Below are positions 55,114-64,000 of a DNA stretch of 64,000 nucleotides, piece by piece (position 1 is the first letter of the stretch; every line of letters starts with the position of its first letter). A program made the position numbers and the translations under genes. A model generated the notes under the pieces. It worked only from the letters and a program-made list of their open reading frames with translations. It searched no databases and was not told where the DNA came from. The stretch is taken from positions 157,573,278 to 157,637,277 of the forward strand of contig CM037879.1 of the NCBI GenBank assembly GCA_021292165.1. The letters run 5' to 3'. The stretch is from Shinisaurus crocodilurus (Eukaryota > Chordata > Lepidosauria > Squamata > Shinisauridae).

Positions 55114-55848
55114 GTTAAAAAGATTAAAAACCAAATTTAAAAGGACAGTTTAAAATGACGATACAGTTTGTTGGGACTTGAAAAAGATACTAGGAGAGGA
55201 TATATTGTGGAGTAATATCCTTCCTATCTCACGTTAGTGAGATCAGCAGAGTAGAGTCCCTTTCCAGCTTAAAAGAAGCTTAGATTTGGCTAGTGTTAGC
55301 CAGTTAGCATTTGGTAATCCAGGATGCTTTAAGGCAGACTGGATTTCCCTGGTTTTGCCCCCTTTTCTCTCCCTCAGAACAATAATCAGAGACACAGTCT
55401 TGTAAAAGTTAAAAGTAACATTTACTCACTCAGATTATGCAGTTTCATTCAGGCAGGCTTAAAAGCGTTTCTTACAGTTGGTTACAAGTTCATTTGGAAA
55501 TACTTGGGGTCTGAACTTGTGGAGTTCAGACCAGCAACTCTGGCTACATGCTGCTACAAGGACCACGTGGAGACAACAACCTGGTGGTGCCACGCTCACT
55601 AGAGTCTGAACAGAAAGAGGAAGAAGCTGGGGGCAACGCCCACTTCCTGTTCAGGCTGTTAATACTTCAATGAGTACCTTCTAGGAAAACCACCCTAGAA
55701 GGTATCAGTGATCTTAACCATTTCACCCAATTACCTGGTGAAACATTAGCCATAGGTTTTGACTGCAATTTTAATTATCCAACACAGTTAATAAAACTAA
55801 GCCTACAGTTGACAATCCCCCTGCCCCCACATGTGCTATTTTGAGCTC
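55114..55848. other. no gene recognised
   Basis: CTGTTCAGGCTGTTAATAC and repeated CTAGAAGGT motifs are visible, with nothing assignable. Confidence 0.35.
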
Positions 55849-56180
55849 TTAACTATTGAATGCCATGGCATAGAGGGAAGCCTTAACATGGCACCGAAAA
55901 GATAGTAAGGTTGGGGCCAGGCAGGCCTTAGTGGGGAGCTTATTCCATAATTGGGGGGCTACCACTGAGAAGGCTCTCTTCCTTGATGCCACCAACCGAG
56001 CCTTCCTTGAAGGTGGCAGTCGGAGGAGGGCCCCAGATGTTGAGTGTAGCGTCTGGGTACATTGCGGTTTGGAGAGACGTTCCATTCCATCAGGTATTGT
56101 GGTCCTAAGCCGTGTAGGGCTTTATAGGTTAGAATCAGCACCTTGAATTTGGCTTGGAAGCATATTGGCATTGGCAGTCA
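55849..56180 (-). pseudogene. L2-type LINE 3' fragment
   Basis: Minus-strand frames give MPICFQAKFKVLILTYKALH and RKRAFSVVAPQLWNKLP, the ORF2 C-terminus. A frame change near 55990-56040 breaks it. Confidence 0.82.
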
Positions 56181-58144
56181 GTAAAAAAAACTGACAAAAT
56201 CACACCGATCACCTTTTTAGGTCATCTTACCATACCTGCTTTCAGTATTTTTTCATTTCTCAGTTTGACCATTTTTTATTTACTTTTTACCCTCAGTTCT
56301 GCATTGTAATATCTCAGTAACAGTACCATAGCAGCTAAGGAAAAGTGTATAGTTAAAGGCTGCCCATCTGTAAGAGCTTATAGGCTGAATCCGGCAAAAG
56401 TTAATTGCATCTCAAGTGTGCAGTGAGATGCTTAACGGAGCAATCCTATGGAATAGCTCCTGGCTCTGGAATAGTGCATAGTGTTCTCACTGGCTCTTGG
56501 ATTTCACAGTTACCGGAAACCTTAACTTATCCTTTGTTTGCTCCTGCACAGCTCTGAGTTGTAAATTAGCATCCAGGATTTGGGCAGATCTGGAGAGAAA
56601 CACTTTCATTTTCATGCCTGCTTTAGCTGTTTGTGACCGAAGGTACTTCCTCCCTGAACAGGCAAATTCTGAAATGAAAATCAAAACTCCCCCCGCCAAA
56701 AGAACCATCTTCTTTGCACACAATGAGAGTGCACAGCACGTATATGCAACATACCATCATGTACAAAGTTGTTGCACACACATTCAGGAGCTGTGTGACT
56801 GAGCTGCCTGGTGCAGGTATAGCATGTGATGAAATATATACAAGTCGATGCTTCAGAATGTGCTGGTGAAAGGGCGCTTAAACCCATGCAGCCATTTTAA
56901 CAAGAGACTATTTGTGCAGCACATGTACTTTTATTATTATTTTTTAAATTGCATTTGCAAAAGCTTTCCCAATGAAAAGCAGAAACCTGTTAAGGATCAG
57001 ATTGCTTAATTTCTTAATGTAGCATTGGATTTAAAAATGGTTGTTAGCCTAACTACCAGCTTTCTGGGTATAAAAGTTCCTAGGGGTAGTTAATGAACTT
57101 CTGTTCTTTTTCGATGTTAAATTATAGCATTAGATCTCAAATATTTCCCTTTTTTTTTTAAAGGGAGCAAGACAAAAGCGGGAAAGGGGGGGGGAATGGA
57201 TTCTGCTCAGCAGTGCCATATGGCCAATTGCTAAAATGTTTTGGCCTCTGTGTGTGTGTGTGTCTGAAAGAGCGAGAGAGAGGAAACAGAGAGTAATAAG
57301 TTTGAACTGATCTATGGACTTATTCTTTGGGGAAATATGAGTCAGAGAGATGCATATTTTGGAGGCGCTCTTACAAATATTATCTCTCAAGTGTTGTGTG
57401 AAGCTTTACAGCCTTCTTCCTGCAAATCTTCCATGTCGCTCTTAGAATGGAGTCCAAACTATTTACATTGAAACATCTGATGGCATATGTCAATAAAAAG
57501 GCAGCCTGTTTCTAATTTTAATCCTCCCCCCCTCCAAAGTGCAACTTTTAAAAATGTGCATAAACAGGAGTGAACTAGTAGCAGTCTAAAGTTGTCATCA
57601 TTGACAGTTTTGATTTATCTTAACTCTCCCTAGCCATTTGGCTAAAGTTTTAAGTAAACACTTTCAGTCTTCCTCATGTTCTCTTTACGGCCACCTCCCA
57701 CTAATAAGTGATGTTGCCAAGAAAAGCAGCCAGACAGTTCATTTACCTCCCAAACTTGCCTGAAAGTAGCTCGCCTGGTTTAGACAAGGGTCAAAACTAC
57801 TACTGCACATTTTCAACAGATGGAACAATGCTTCAGAAATGTATTTACATTTTAAAGGGGGGGAAACATTATTTGCTTTTAGGATGTGTGTTTAACAAAT
57901 GGTTAGGGTTGAATGAAATATTACGGCTGAGACAGAAAACACACACAATTTGAGTGAGGCATTTATGGTGATCGATGTGGCTGTGATCCGTAGCATCTTA
58001 CTAACCCAATGATTCCAACCAGGGAACACAAGTATGCTGCCAAAGTGGCAAAAATGTTGTGCCTTAAAAAATCAATCCACCTGACGGGTTGCCTCCGCCA
58101 CTCTAGAGCCTTCAAAGCAGTGAGTTCCTATGATATCCCAAGTG
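56181..58144. other. no gene recognised
   Basis: Unique-looking, AT-rich. Short GT run at about 57245-57262. The 101-codon plus frame at 56497-56802 has no recognisable domain. Confidence 0.4.
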
Positions 58145-58290
58145 ATGGCCTGGGGGCATATGATGGATGCGGCCACCTTGCTAAACCTAAGCAAGTCTAG
58201 GTCTGGTTAATTACTGGATGGGAGACCACTTGGGCTTTGAGTTCCATGATGAAAGAAAGGTGAGGATATAAATGAACTAATTTTTTTTAA
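58145..58290 (+). mobile_element. 5S-rRNA-derived SINE with Sauria-type tail
   Basis: AACCTAAGCAAGTCTAGGTC and ACTGGATGGGAGACCACTTG are 5S-like; TTGAGTTCCATGATGAAAG and GGATATAAATGAACTAA form the tail. Same structure as 3541-3675. Confidence 0.72.
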
Positions 58291-58315
58291 AAAAAACAAC
58301 CTCCTTTCTCTGCCA

Positions 58316-58720
58316 ACATTTATTTATTTATTTATTTATTTATTATATTTTTGAATCACCCATCTGGCCAGTCATCCGGCCACTCTGAGCGATGTACAGT
58401 CCAATAAAATACAAGAACAAAACAGAGTGTAAAACACAATTAAAAACAGTACAAAATTTAAAAATCCTAACCCACTCCATATTCCCATCTGAAAAACCAC
58501 ATTTTTAATGCATGGCGGAAGCTAATCAAGGAAGGGGCATGGCGGAGGTCACTGGGGAGAGAGTTCCATAAATTGGGGGCTGCCACAGAAAAGGCCCTCT
58601 TCCTAGTCCCCACCAGCCTGGTTTCTCTGGCTGATGGGACAGAGAACTTAGTAGAGGAGTCCTCCCTCCATTGTGAGCAATTATATCATCCCAAGGGAGG
58701 GAATCCCAGAAGGATCATCA
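58316..58720 (-). mobile_element. L2-type LINE 3' fragment
   Basis: TTTA repeats, then GAATCACCCATCTGGCCAGT and, further in, GGGAGAGAGTTCCATAAATT and AGAAAAGGCCCTCTTCC, which is the antisense of the ORF2 C-terminal KRAFSVVAPQLWN-type segment. Confidence 0.75.
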
Positions 58721-58802
58721 TTATTCAATTTAGTTTTAGTTCTGTTTAGTTTACTCTTTATATCTAAACAAAATAAACAAAATAAAAACACTACCAGCGC
58801 AA

Positions 58803-59250
58803 TCCACTGTAGCTGCCTATAACCCGCCAAACTTGGAGGATTACAGGCATCCTATTGAGGGTGGAAGGAGCGAGGAGCTGAAGGCCGCCTCTGCGCTCGG
58901 CTCCTCCCACCCTGCAAAAGACTTACACGGACAATTTCAGCCATGTAAGTCTTTTGCCCCAGAGTGTAAGGGGAAGAGGCTGAGGCACTGCCAGGATACT
59001 ACGCATTGTGGCGGAGCCTGTCTCCTCCCCATCCCACCCCTCGGAACGCCCACAAACCTCCAGCTCCAGCCTTCCAACCTCGGAGCTGCCAGTGCGGTTC
59101 TTTCTGCACCGGCTGTGAGGGTGGAGGGAGGGTGCTCCAAGGTTGGAGGCCCAGCTCCAACCTCAGAGCTCATTTTTGAGGTCGGAGCTGGGACTCTGAC
59201 CTTTCCTATGGCCGTCTAGACTCTGTCTAGTGGCCATAGGATTTCACCCT
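58803..59250 (-). mobile_element. GC-rich non-autonomous DNA element, copy A
   Basis: GGAGGATTACAGGCATCCTA and GAGGCGACC-like blocks, an inverted pair (CTTACACGGACAATTTCAGC with CCATGTAAGTCTTTTGCCC) and an end with TCTAGTGGCCATAGGATTTC. It recurs in opposite orientation at 63120-63595. Exact termini and superfamily are unresolved. Confidence 0.6.
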
Positions 59251-59349
59251 TACTCTATTATAAACAATAATGACAGCAGCAGTTAAAAACACCGAGAAGA
59301 CAGCGGTACAAATGCTAAAAGGCTCTGAGTGTGGGAGCCCAATGGATCT

Positions 59350-59545
59350 CAGCTGGGAGATTCACAATCTCAGTGCCACCACTGAGAAGGCCCTGTCAAC
59401 CTGCCTAATTCCTCCAAGGCCAATCTTAATGGCCAGGCAAGTTCATATGGGAGAAGGCAGTTTCTGAGGTAATCCTAAACCCTTTAGGGTTTAAAGGTCA
59501 AGACCAACACTTTAAATTGAGCCCAGAAACAAATGGGGCCAGCCT
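59350..59545 (-). mobile_element. L2-type LINE fragment
   Basis: CCACCACTGAGAAGGCCCTG and TTTAAAGGTCAAGACCAACA are antisense of the ORF2 C-terminus. Confidence 0.65.
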
Positions 59546-59559
59546 GGCGCCAACTTTGT

Positions 59560-59862
59560 CATCCTTTCGGAGCCAGGTTAAGACAGCACTCTGTGTTGAG
59601 GCATTTAAGAACATCTAGGGTTGTTTTTAATGGCTCGATGGGGCATGCATGGCAGGTGTTTGTAACAGGTTTTTTTTTTTTTGTATTTAAATATTATCTA
59701 AGCTAAACCATTTTTAAATATTTTAAACTATTTAATTTCTTTATTATGGAATGAGTTTATGGTTGTTTTATTTTATTTTGGCCTTGTTTTGGGCATTGCT
59801 GTAAACCACCCAGAGAGCTTCAGCTATTGGGTGGTATAGAAATGAAATAAATAAATAAATGG
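59560..59862 (+). mobile_element. L2-type LINE 3' end
   Basis: TAAACCACCCAGAGAGCTTC and GGGTGGTATAGAAATGAAAT followed by AAAT repeats. It is in opposite orientation to the fragment just upstream. Confidence 0.75.
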
Positions 59863-59965
59863 TCAAACAGTGAAGAAGGAATGAGACTGCAGTCATATGC
59901 TTTGATCTGCTAGTGCCAGGTAATAGCCTAGCAGCTGTATTTTGCACCATTGTCCAGGAAGCATA
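59863..59965 (-). mobile_element. L2-type LINE fragment
   Basis: GGTAATAGCCTAGCAGCTGT and ATTTTGCACCATTG are antisense of the QNxAARLL region. Confidence 0.55.
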
Positions 59966-59970
59966 GTCCC

Positions 59971-60034
59971 ATCTCTCTCCATCTCCATCTCTGTCTCTGT
60001 CTCTCTCTCTGTCTCTCTCTCTCTCTCTCTCTCC
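59971..60034. repeat. (CT)n microsatellite
   Basis: CATCTCTCTCC and CTGTCTCT units grade to pure CT. Confidence 0.9.
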
Positions 60035-60069
60035 ACACACACACGTGCATACCCATGGAGTTGTTGAAT

Positions 60070-60300
60070 CTACGGATGGCTGAGACAGCCTATTTCTGGT
60101 CCATGTCACTTTCACATGTCTTCTCTCATATTTCTGTCCCATCCTGTTTCTGCATTAATCTGTTTTTTTAAAAAAAAAATCTACATGAAAATCTTCATTA
60201 AAATACTTATTCTTGAATGTATTTTCACTCAAAATATACCTTTCAGAATGTATTTTCTCTCAAAATATGCATTTTGAAATGCATTTTGTTATTTGTCATC
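60070..60300. repeat. AT-rich repeat, partly shared with 38585-38665
   Basis: CTATTTCTGGTCCATGTCAC then AT-rich iterations of TGCATTTTG/ATGTATTTTC. Confidence 0.5.
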
Positions 60301-60370
60301 AGTTTCAATGACCACCAGACTCAAAGGAGATTCAGGTACTCGTTGAATTCCAGAGACAAGAGTCAGAGTC

Positions 60371-60392
60371 AGGTGTGTGTGTGTGTGTGTGT
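60371..60392. repeat. (GT)n microsatellite
   Basis: Pure GT. Confidence 0.9.
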
Positions 60393-60657
60393 AAACCTTT
60401 TGAATACTTATTGGAGAACTAAATGGTGAACAGACATTGCTTATCAATCAATAATCCCATGCTAATAACAACTCACTGTCCAAACAACTTAATGACTCAT
60501 TCCTTTTTCATGCTGTTCTTCATCTCCCTCAGAATCCGTGAGTCCCCTCGCAATGAGGGCCAAATGAAACATTGAGTAAACTTTTCCCTACTCCCCTGTA
60601 AGCGTGTGCAGCCTCAGTTCAGATTGGGACCATGGTGCTGTTGGAGGGGAGTTTAAA

Positions 60658-60683
60658 CCTACACACACACACACACACACACA
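60658..60683. repeat. (CA)n microsatellite
   Basis: Pure CA inside an inverted pair: GGGGAGTTTAAACCTACAC at about 60637 and GCTTTAAACTCCCCTCCC at about 60770. Confidence 0.85.
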
Positions 60684-61438
60684 AACATACACACATTTTT
60701 TCCATGAAATTCCACCCCTCCATGGGTGGTGGGTGGGATTTGTTGGGGGGGACACACAGGTGGGGGACAAGCTTTAAACTCCCCTCCCAGAGTGCCACAC
60801 TCCCAATCCAAATTGGGGTTGTGTGCACTTACAGGAGAGTAGGGGAAGGAGTATAAAGCTTCTGACTTCGGGCCATCGATTTGGGACTTGGCAGTTGGCA
60901 CAGGCAGCCAGAAGCCAGCTGCCAGGAATGACTGCAGCAGCCGGCCAATCAGGGAAGCCAGGGGGATTGTTATTGGTGTCACCATCTCCCCTGGGCTTCC
61001 CAGCCCCTGGCCTGGTGAAGATCAGCAGAAGATCAGCCATTTCCACCAGCACTAAGAAGACCTTCAAGAATGCCTTCAATTTTATTTTCATGTCTTTCAT
61101 GTTCTTTATTTTTTTAAAAAAAACAACAATAAATAAATAAACAGACAAACAAATGAATAAAACTACTGCATTGTACCATGTGATGATCCTACACAAACAT
61201 TACACTGCGTATAGATTTAAAGTTACACATGCTGGGATGTGTGGCCAATTGAAGATTCACAGCATGTGCACATACGACAACACCGGTGAGGATCAACCTA
61301 CATATATACTAGTTGGTTGCACATTATTTCACACACGGATGCGGTCAGGTTCCAATCCTACCTGCAAACACGCCATGGAGCTTCTTGGGTGCCCTTCAGC
61401 CAGACACACTCTCTCATCCTGACCCATTTCACTGGGTT

Positions 61439-61441
<3 letters not shown>
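60684..61441. other. no gene recognised
   Basis: No supported coding region. AAAT/AAAC run near 61115-61150. Confidence 0.35.

Positions 61442-61477
<36 letters not shown>
61442..61477. repeat. (GT)n microsatellite
   Basis: Pure GT. Confidence 0.95.
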
Positions 61478-61478
<1 letters not shown>

Positions 61479-61634
61479 AAGCACAGTAAAGCAAGGGTGG
61501 ACAGAAGAAGGTAGCTCACGATCTACTTTTAGCGCTCTGGGTGATTGCAGTATGTAGCATATTTATATGTAGTATATTTATATGCCATTTTGCTACAGTA
61601 TACTGTACTCCAAGGAGCTCACAATAAACATTAA

Positions 61635-61849
61635 GGGCAGTATCCAATTTGACACCGATGCTAATGTCAATTTCACTGCACTAGCATAAGCAGCCGCTGG
61701 AGAGCACTGCCATTCATGTCTGCTGGTACAATGGGTTTTCTTGGGGAGCCCGTCACACCAGCAAACGCTACCGGCCTTGTGATAGAGGTTGTTTATGCTC
61801 ACGCAACATAATTGACATTAGCACTAGTGTGGAATTGGATATGGTGCCC
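61635..61849. mobile_element. Harbinger-like MITE
   Basis: GGGCAGTATCCAATTTGACA is inverted at the right end as GGAATTGGATATGGTGCCC, with subterminal ATGCTAATGTCAATT / AATTGACATTAGCAC. TAA flanks both ends (61632-61634 and 61850-61852), the 3-bp duplication typical of PIF/Harbinger. 215 bp, non-coding. Confidence 0.82.
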
Positions 61850-61852
61850 TAA

Positions 61853-62081
61853 CTGATCAAAAAACAACATTTAAATGAAGGGGGGAAAACACCATTTGTG
61901 ACAAAACATTAATGTCAAAAATCAAATAGAAAAATGATTCAATAAATATTGAATTCAATTTATTTTATTCATTCACATATTACAATGAAACGTGTATTGA
62001 GCTAACTAAATCAAAAAATTAACTTGCCAACCCATTCCCCTGCCCCACCCCATAAAGATAATCCCCATTATTAATGCTGTA
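61853..62081. other. no gene recognised
   Basis: AT-rich, nothing assignable. Confidence 0.35.
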
Positions 62082-62172
62082 TTACTGCACTCCACGAGGT
62101 CACAGCAGCCTGGATAAATACAGTTCAGAGGGGGTGTGGAGTTCTCACCAGGCTACATGTCTCACAGCTGAC
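62082..62172 (+). repeat. tandem duplicate unit, first
   Basis: TTACTGCACTCCACGAGGTC, CAGCCTGGATAAATACAG and GTTCTCACCA align to 62281-62371 with a 199-bp period. Confidence 0.75.
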
Positions 62173-62280
62173 TGCCTTACGTCTCCTCTAGAGAAGGCTA
62201 ACCACAGTAAAAGGGAAGTGCTGAGAGCAGCAATGAAGGTAAGTCTTCTTCCCCAGGTGTTCCGACTCCTAGCACTGGCC

Positions 62281-62371
62281 TTACTGCATTCCAAGGGGCC
62301 ACAGTAGCCTGGATAAATTCGATTCAGAGGGGGGTGGGGTGTTCTCACCAGTAGAGGGTCTCCTAGACCCA
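62281..62371 (+). repeat. tandem duplicate unit, second
   Basis: TTACTGCATTCCAAGGGGCC, TAGCCTGGATAAATTCG and GTTCTCACCA; roughly 80 percent like the first unit by eye. Confidence 0.75.
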
Positions 62372-63119
62372 GCTGATTAACAACAGCCACTTTTAGGTCT
62401 ATATTAGACTGTTAGAATCCCTGGTTTGTAGTGACTCCAATGTAGTAGACTCATGTATGCAAATTATCTCAATGTATGGCTCATGGAGTGCAGAAGGTAA
62501 TTGGCTCCAACCCAAACCACCATTTTGCGCCAGGCTCTGATTGGTGGATCTTAAGGTTCTAGTAAAACACAGTGTAGATCCCACAAACCTCTGCCATCCC
62601 CTGCACTAAAGAATAAGATGGGGCCGGGGCAGGGGGAGAACTATATACGTTGCCCCTGAACTCCCTGGAGGAATGGTGGGATGAAAAATCAGTAAATCAC
62701 GGATGAATGACTAAAATATGCTGACTAAATGACTAAAATATGCTGAAACCTCAGTAGAGAATCTTATCAGCCTTACTTACGCATGATTAAGCAAATCAGA
62801 AAGTACAGGTTTCTACAGATGAGCCTGTTGCTATTGTGTATCTAAAGACACAGAGAGCATAGACATAAAACAAATGGCCCATAGGCTGGACAAAGAAGAG
62901 ACCATTATCAGAAGCCCTCAGCGTCATAGCCAAGTCAGATTTTTCAGCAAAGCTGTCACAGAGGTACTGTCGACACAGTGAACACATCCACCGAACATTC
63001 TTAATTTATGCAACAGCCTTCAGCACGTGTGCCTGGCAGTGAGCCCCATCGGATGCAGAGCGACTGACTTCTTAGTAAACATGCACAGGATTGTGCTGCA
63101 CAGCTGTGATCCTCAAGTA
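62372..63119. other. no gene recognised
   Basis: A short direct duplication (GACTAAATATGCTGA-like) lies near 62710-62745. Nothing else supported. Confidence 0.35.
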
Positions 63120-63595
63120 CATTAACAGTGTAATCTCATGGCGGCTAGACAGTGCCTAGATGGACATGGGATTTTTCGGAGATCCAGCTACAAGGCCGGA
63201 AAATCGCTCCAGCTGGTTTGTAGCTGGGTCTTTGTGCTTGGAGCGCCCTCCCCTTCCCCCCCTGCAGCCAGTGCGGAAAGAGACGCACCAGCTGTGTCTC
63301 CCAGGTTGCAAGAGCGACCTTGGAGATGGGGGTTTAGGGGAGGAGACAGGCGCCGCTGAGAAATGAGGTACCCTGGTGGCACCTCAGCCTCCTTCCTTCC
63401 TGTTCCAAACGACCTCAGCTAGATGGTTGAAATTGGCTGTCTAGTTGAGTTGCAGGGCGGGAGGAGAACGGAGGCGACCTTTGCCTCCACGCTCCTCCCG
63501 CCCTCCATAGGATGCCTGTCATAATCCCCCGAGTTCGGAGGGCTACAGGCATCCCGATTGGATAGCGCCCTCAGCCAGAGTACTTTGACTGAAGC
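63120..63595 (+). mobile_element. GC-rich non-autonomous DNA element, copy B
   Basis: AATCTCATGGCGGCTAGACA at the left matches the reverse complement of the right end of copy A; GGATGCCTGTCATAATCC and GGAGGGCTACAGGCATCC match its left end. Confidence 0.6.
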
Positions 63596-63602
63596 CGATC
63601 TA

Positions 63603-63760
63603 AGGCCAGCCTCCCCCAACCTGGTGCTCCCCCTTCCCTAGATGTTTTGGACAACAACTGCCATCATCTGTGATCCCTGGCCATGCTGGCTGCGGCTGAT
63701 GAGAGATGTAGTCCAAAACATCTGCAGCCGTGCACCCAGTTAGGAAAGGCTGCTGTAGCC
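63603..63760. mobile_element. fold-back MITE
   Basis: CTAGATGTTTTGGACAACAA and GTAGTCCAAAACATCTGCAG are the arms, with GGCCATGCTGGCTGCGG at the centre. Confidence 0.75.
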
Positions 63761-64000
63761 CTTACCCATGAATAAGGCCCAATGAACACAGCGAGACTCG
63801 CTTCCAAGGAAACATCTCTAGGATCAGGCTTTCAGACCCATTTATTTAAGCTCTATTCCGAACTAATTTCACCTATCTGACATTTCAAAGAGCTTATATA
63901 TGCAGAAAGTGGCTTTTCCCCTCTGCCTCCTCTCTGTAATTAATTACACAGCTTGCTTTTAAAGAAGACGGTATCAAGAGACCCCACCGCTTTTCAGCAG
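63761..64000. other. no gene recognised
   Basis: No supported feature up to the window end. Confidence 0.4.

Overview
The window looks like non-coding, repeat-dense chromosomal DNA from a squamate reptile (lizard or snake). I infer this from Sauria-type tRNA SINEs, 5S-rRNA-derived SINEs, CR1 3' tails ending in repeats of ATTCTATG, many 5'-truncated L2-type LINE fragments, a Ngaro-type tyrosine-recombinase retrotransposon, abundant hAT, mariner-like and Harbinger-like MITEs, and long microsatellites. I found no exon of a single-copy host gene, no rRNA gene and no functional tRNA gene. The window is therefore intergenic or lies inside very large introns.

Layout. 1-14.7 kb holds a hAT terminus cut by the window edge, a TA-flanked mariner-like MITE, several fold-back MITEs, CR1 and L2 tails, a 718-bp hAT element with a perfect 8-bp target duplication (11974-12691) and a tRNA-derived SINE. 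About 14.76-21.5 kb is a minus-strand Ngaro-like retrotransposon with a gag-like gene, reverse transcriptase plus RNase H, tyrosine recombinase and an SGNH-hydrolase ORF. Gag, pol and recombinase carry frameshifts or TGA stops. Only the SGNH ORF is open. 21.9-22.9 kb is a composite hAT element with perfect 8-bp target duplications and a remnant transposase C-terminus.

23-40 kb mixes L2 fragments, a 135-bp palindromic hAT MITE, SINEs, a degenerate minisatellite split by a promoter-like hAT insertion (34017-34384), and AT-rich repeats with a nested 5S/CR1 SINE. 39.9-41.3 kb is an L2-type LINE with a 407-codon open reverse-transcriptase segment. It abuts a 1.15-kb pure polypyrimidine tract (41336-42484). 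42.8-46 kb has a TA-flanked element, a second 135-bp palindrome and a second mariner-like MITE nested in an older repeat. 46-64 kb carries further SINEs, L2 tails, a 1.5-kb TA-flanked element with GC-rich inverted cargo (53601-55111), a Harbinger-like MITE and a pair of related GC-rich repeats (58.8 and 63.1 kb).

The only gene set that works together is that of the Ngaro element: gag packages the RNA, RT and RNase H copy it, the tyrosine recombinase integrates the product, and the hydrolase has an unknown accessory role. The most interesting signals are the intact SGNH ORF behind a splice-acceptor-like tract, three TA-flanked element families with related CCGTATT termini and GC-rich cargo, a cargo module shared by two elements with different termini, and SINEs that join a 5S head to two different tails.
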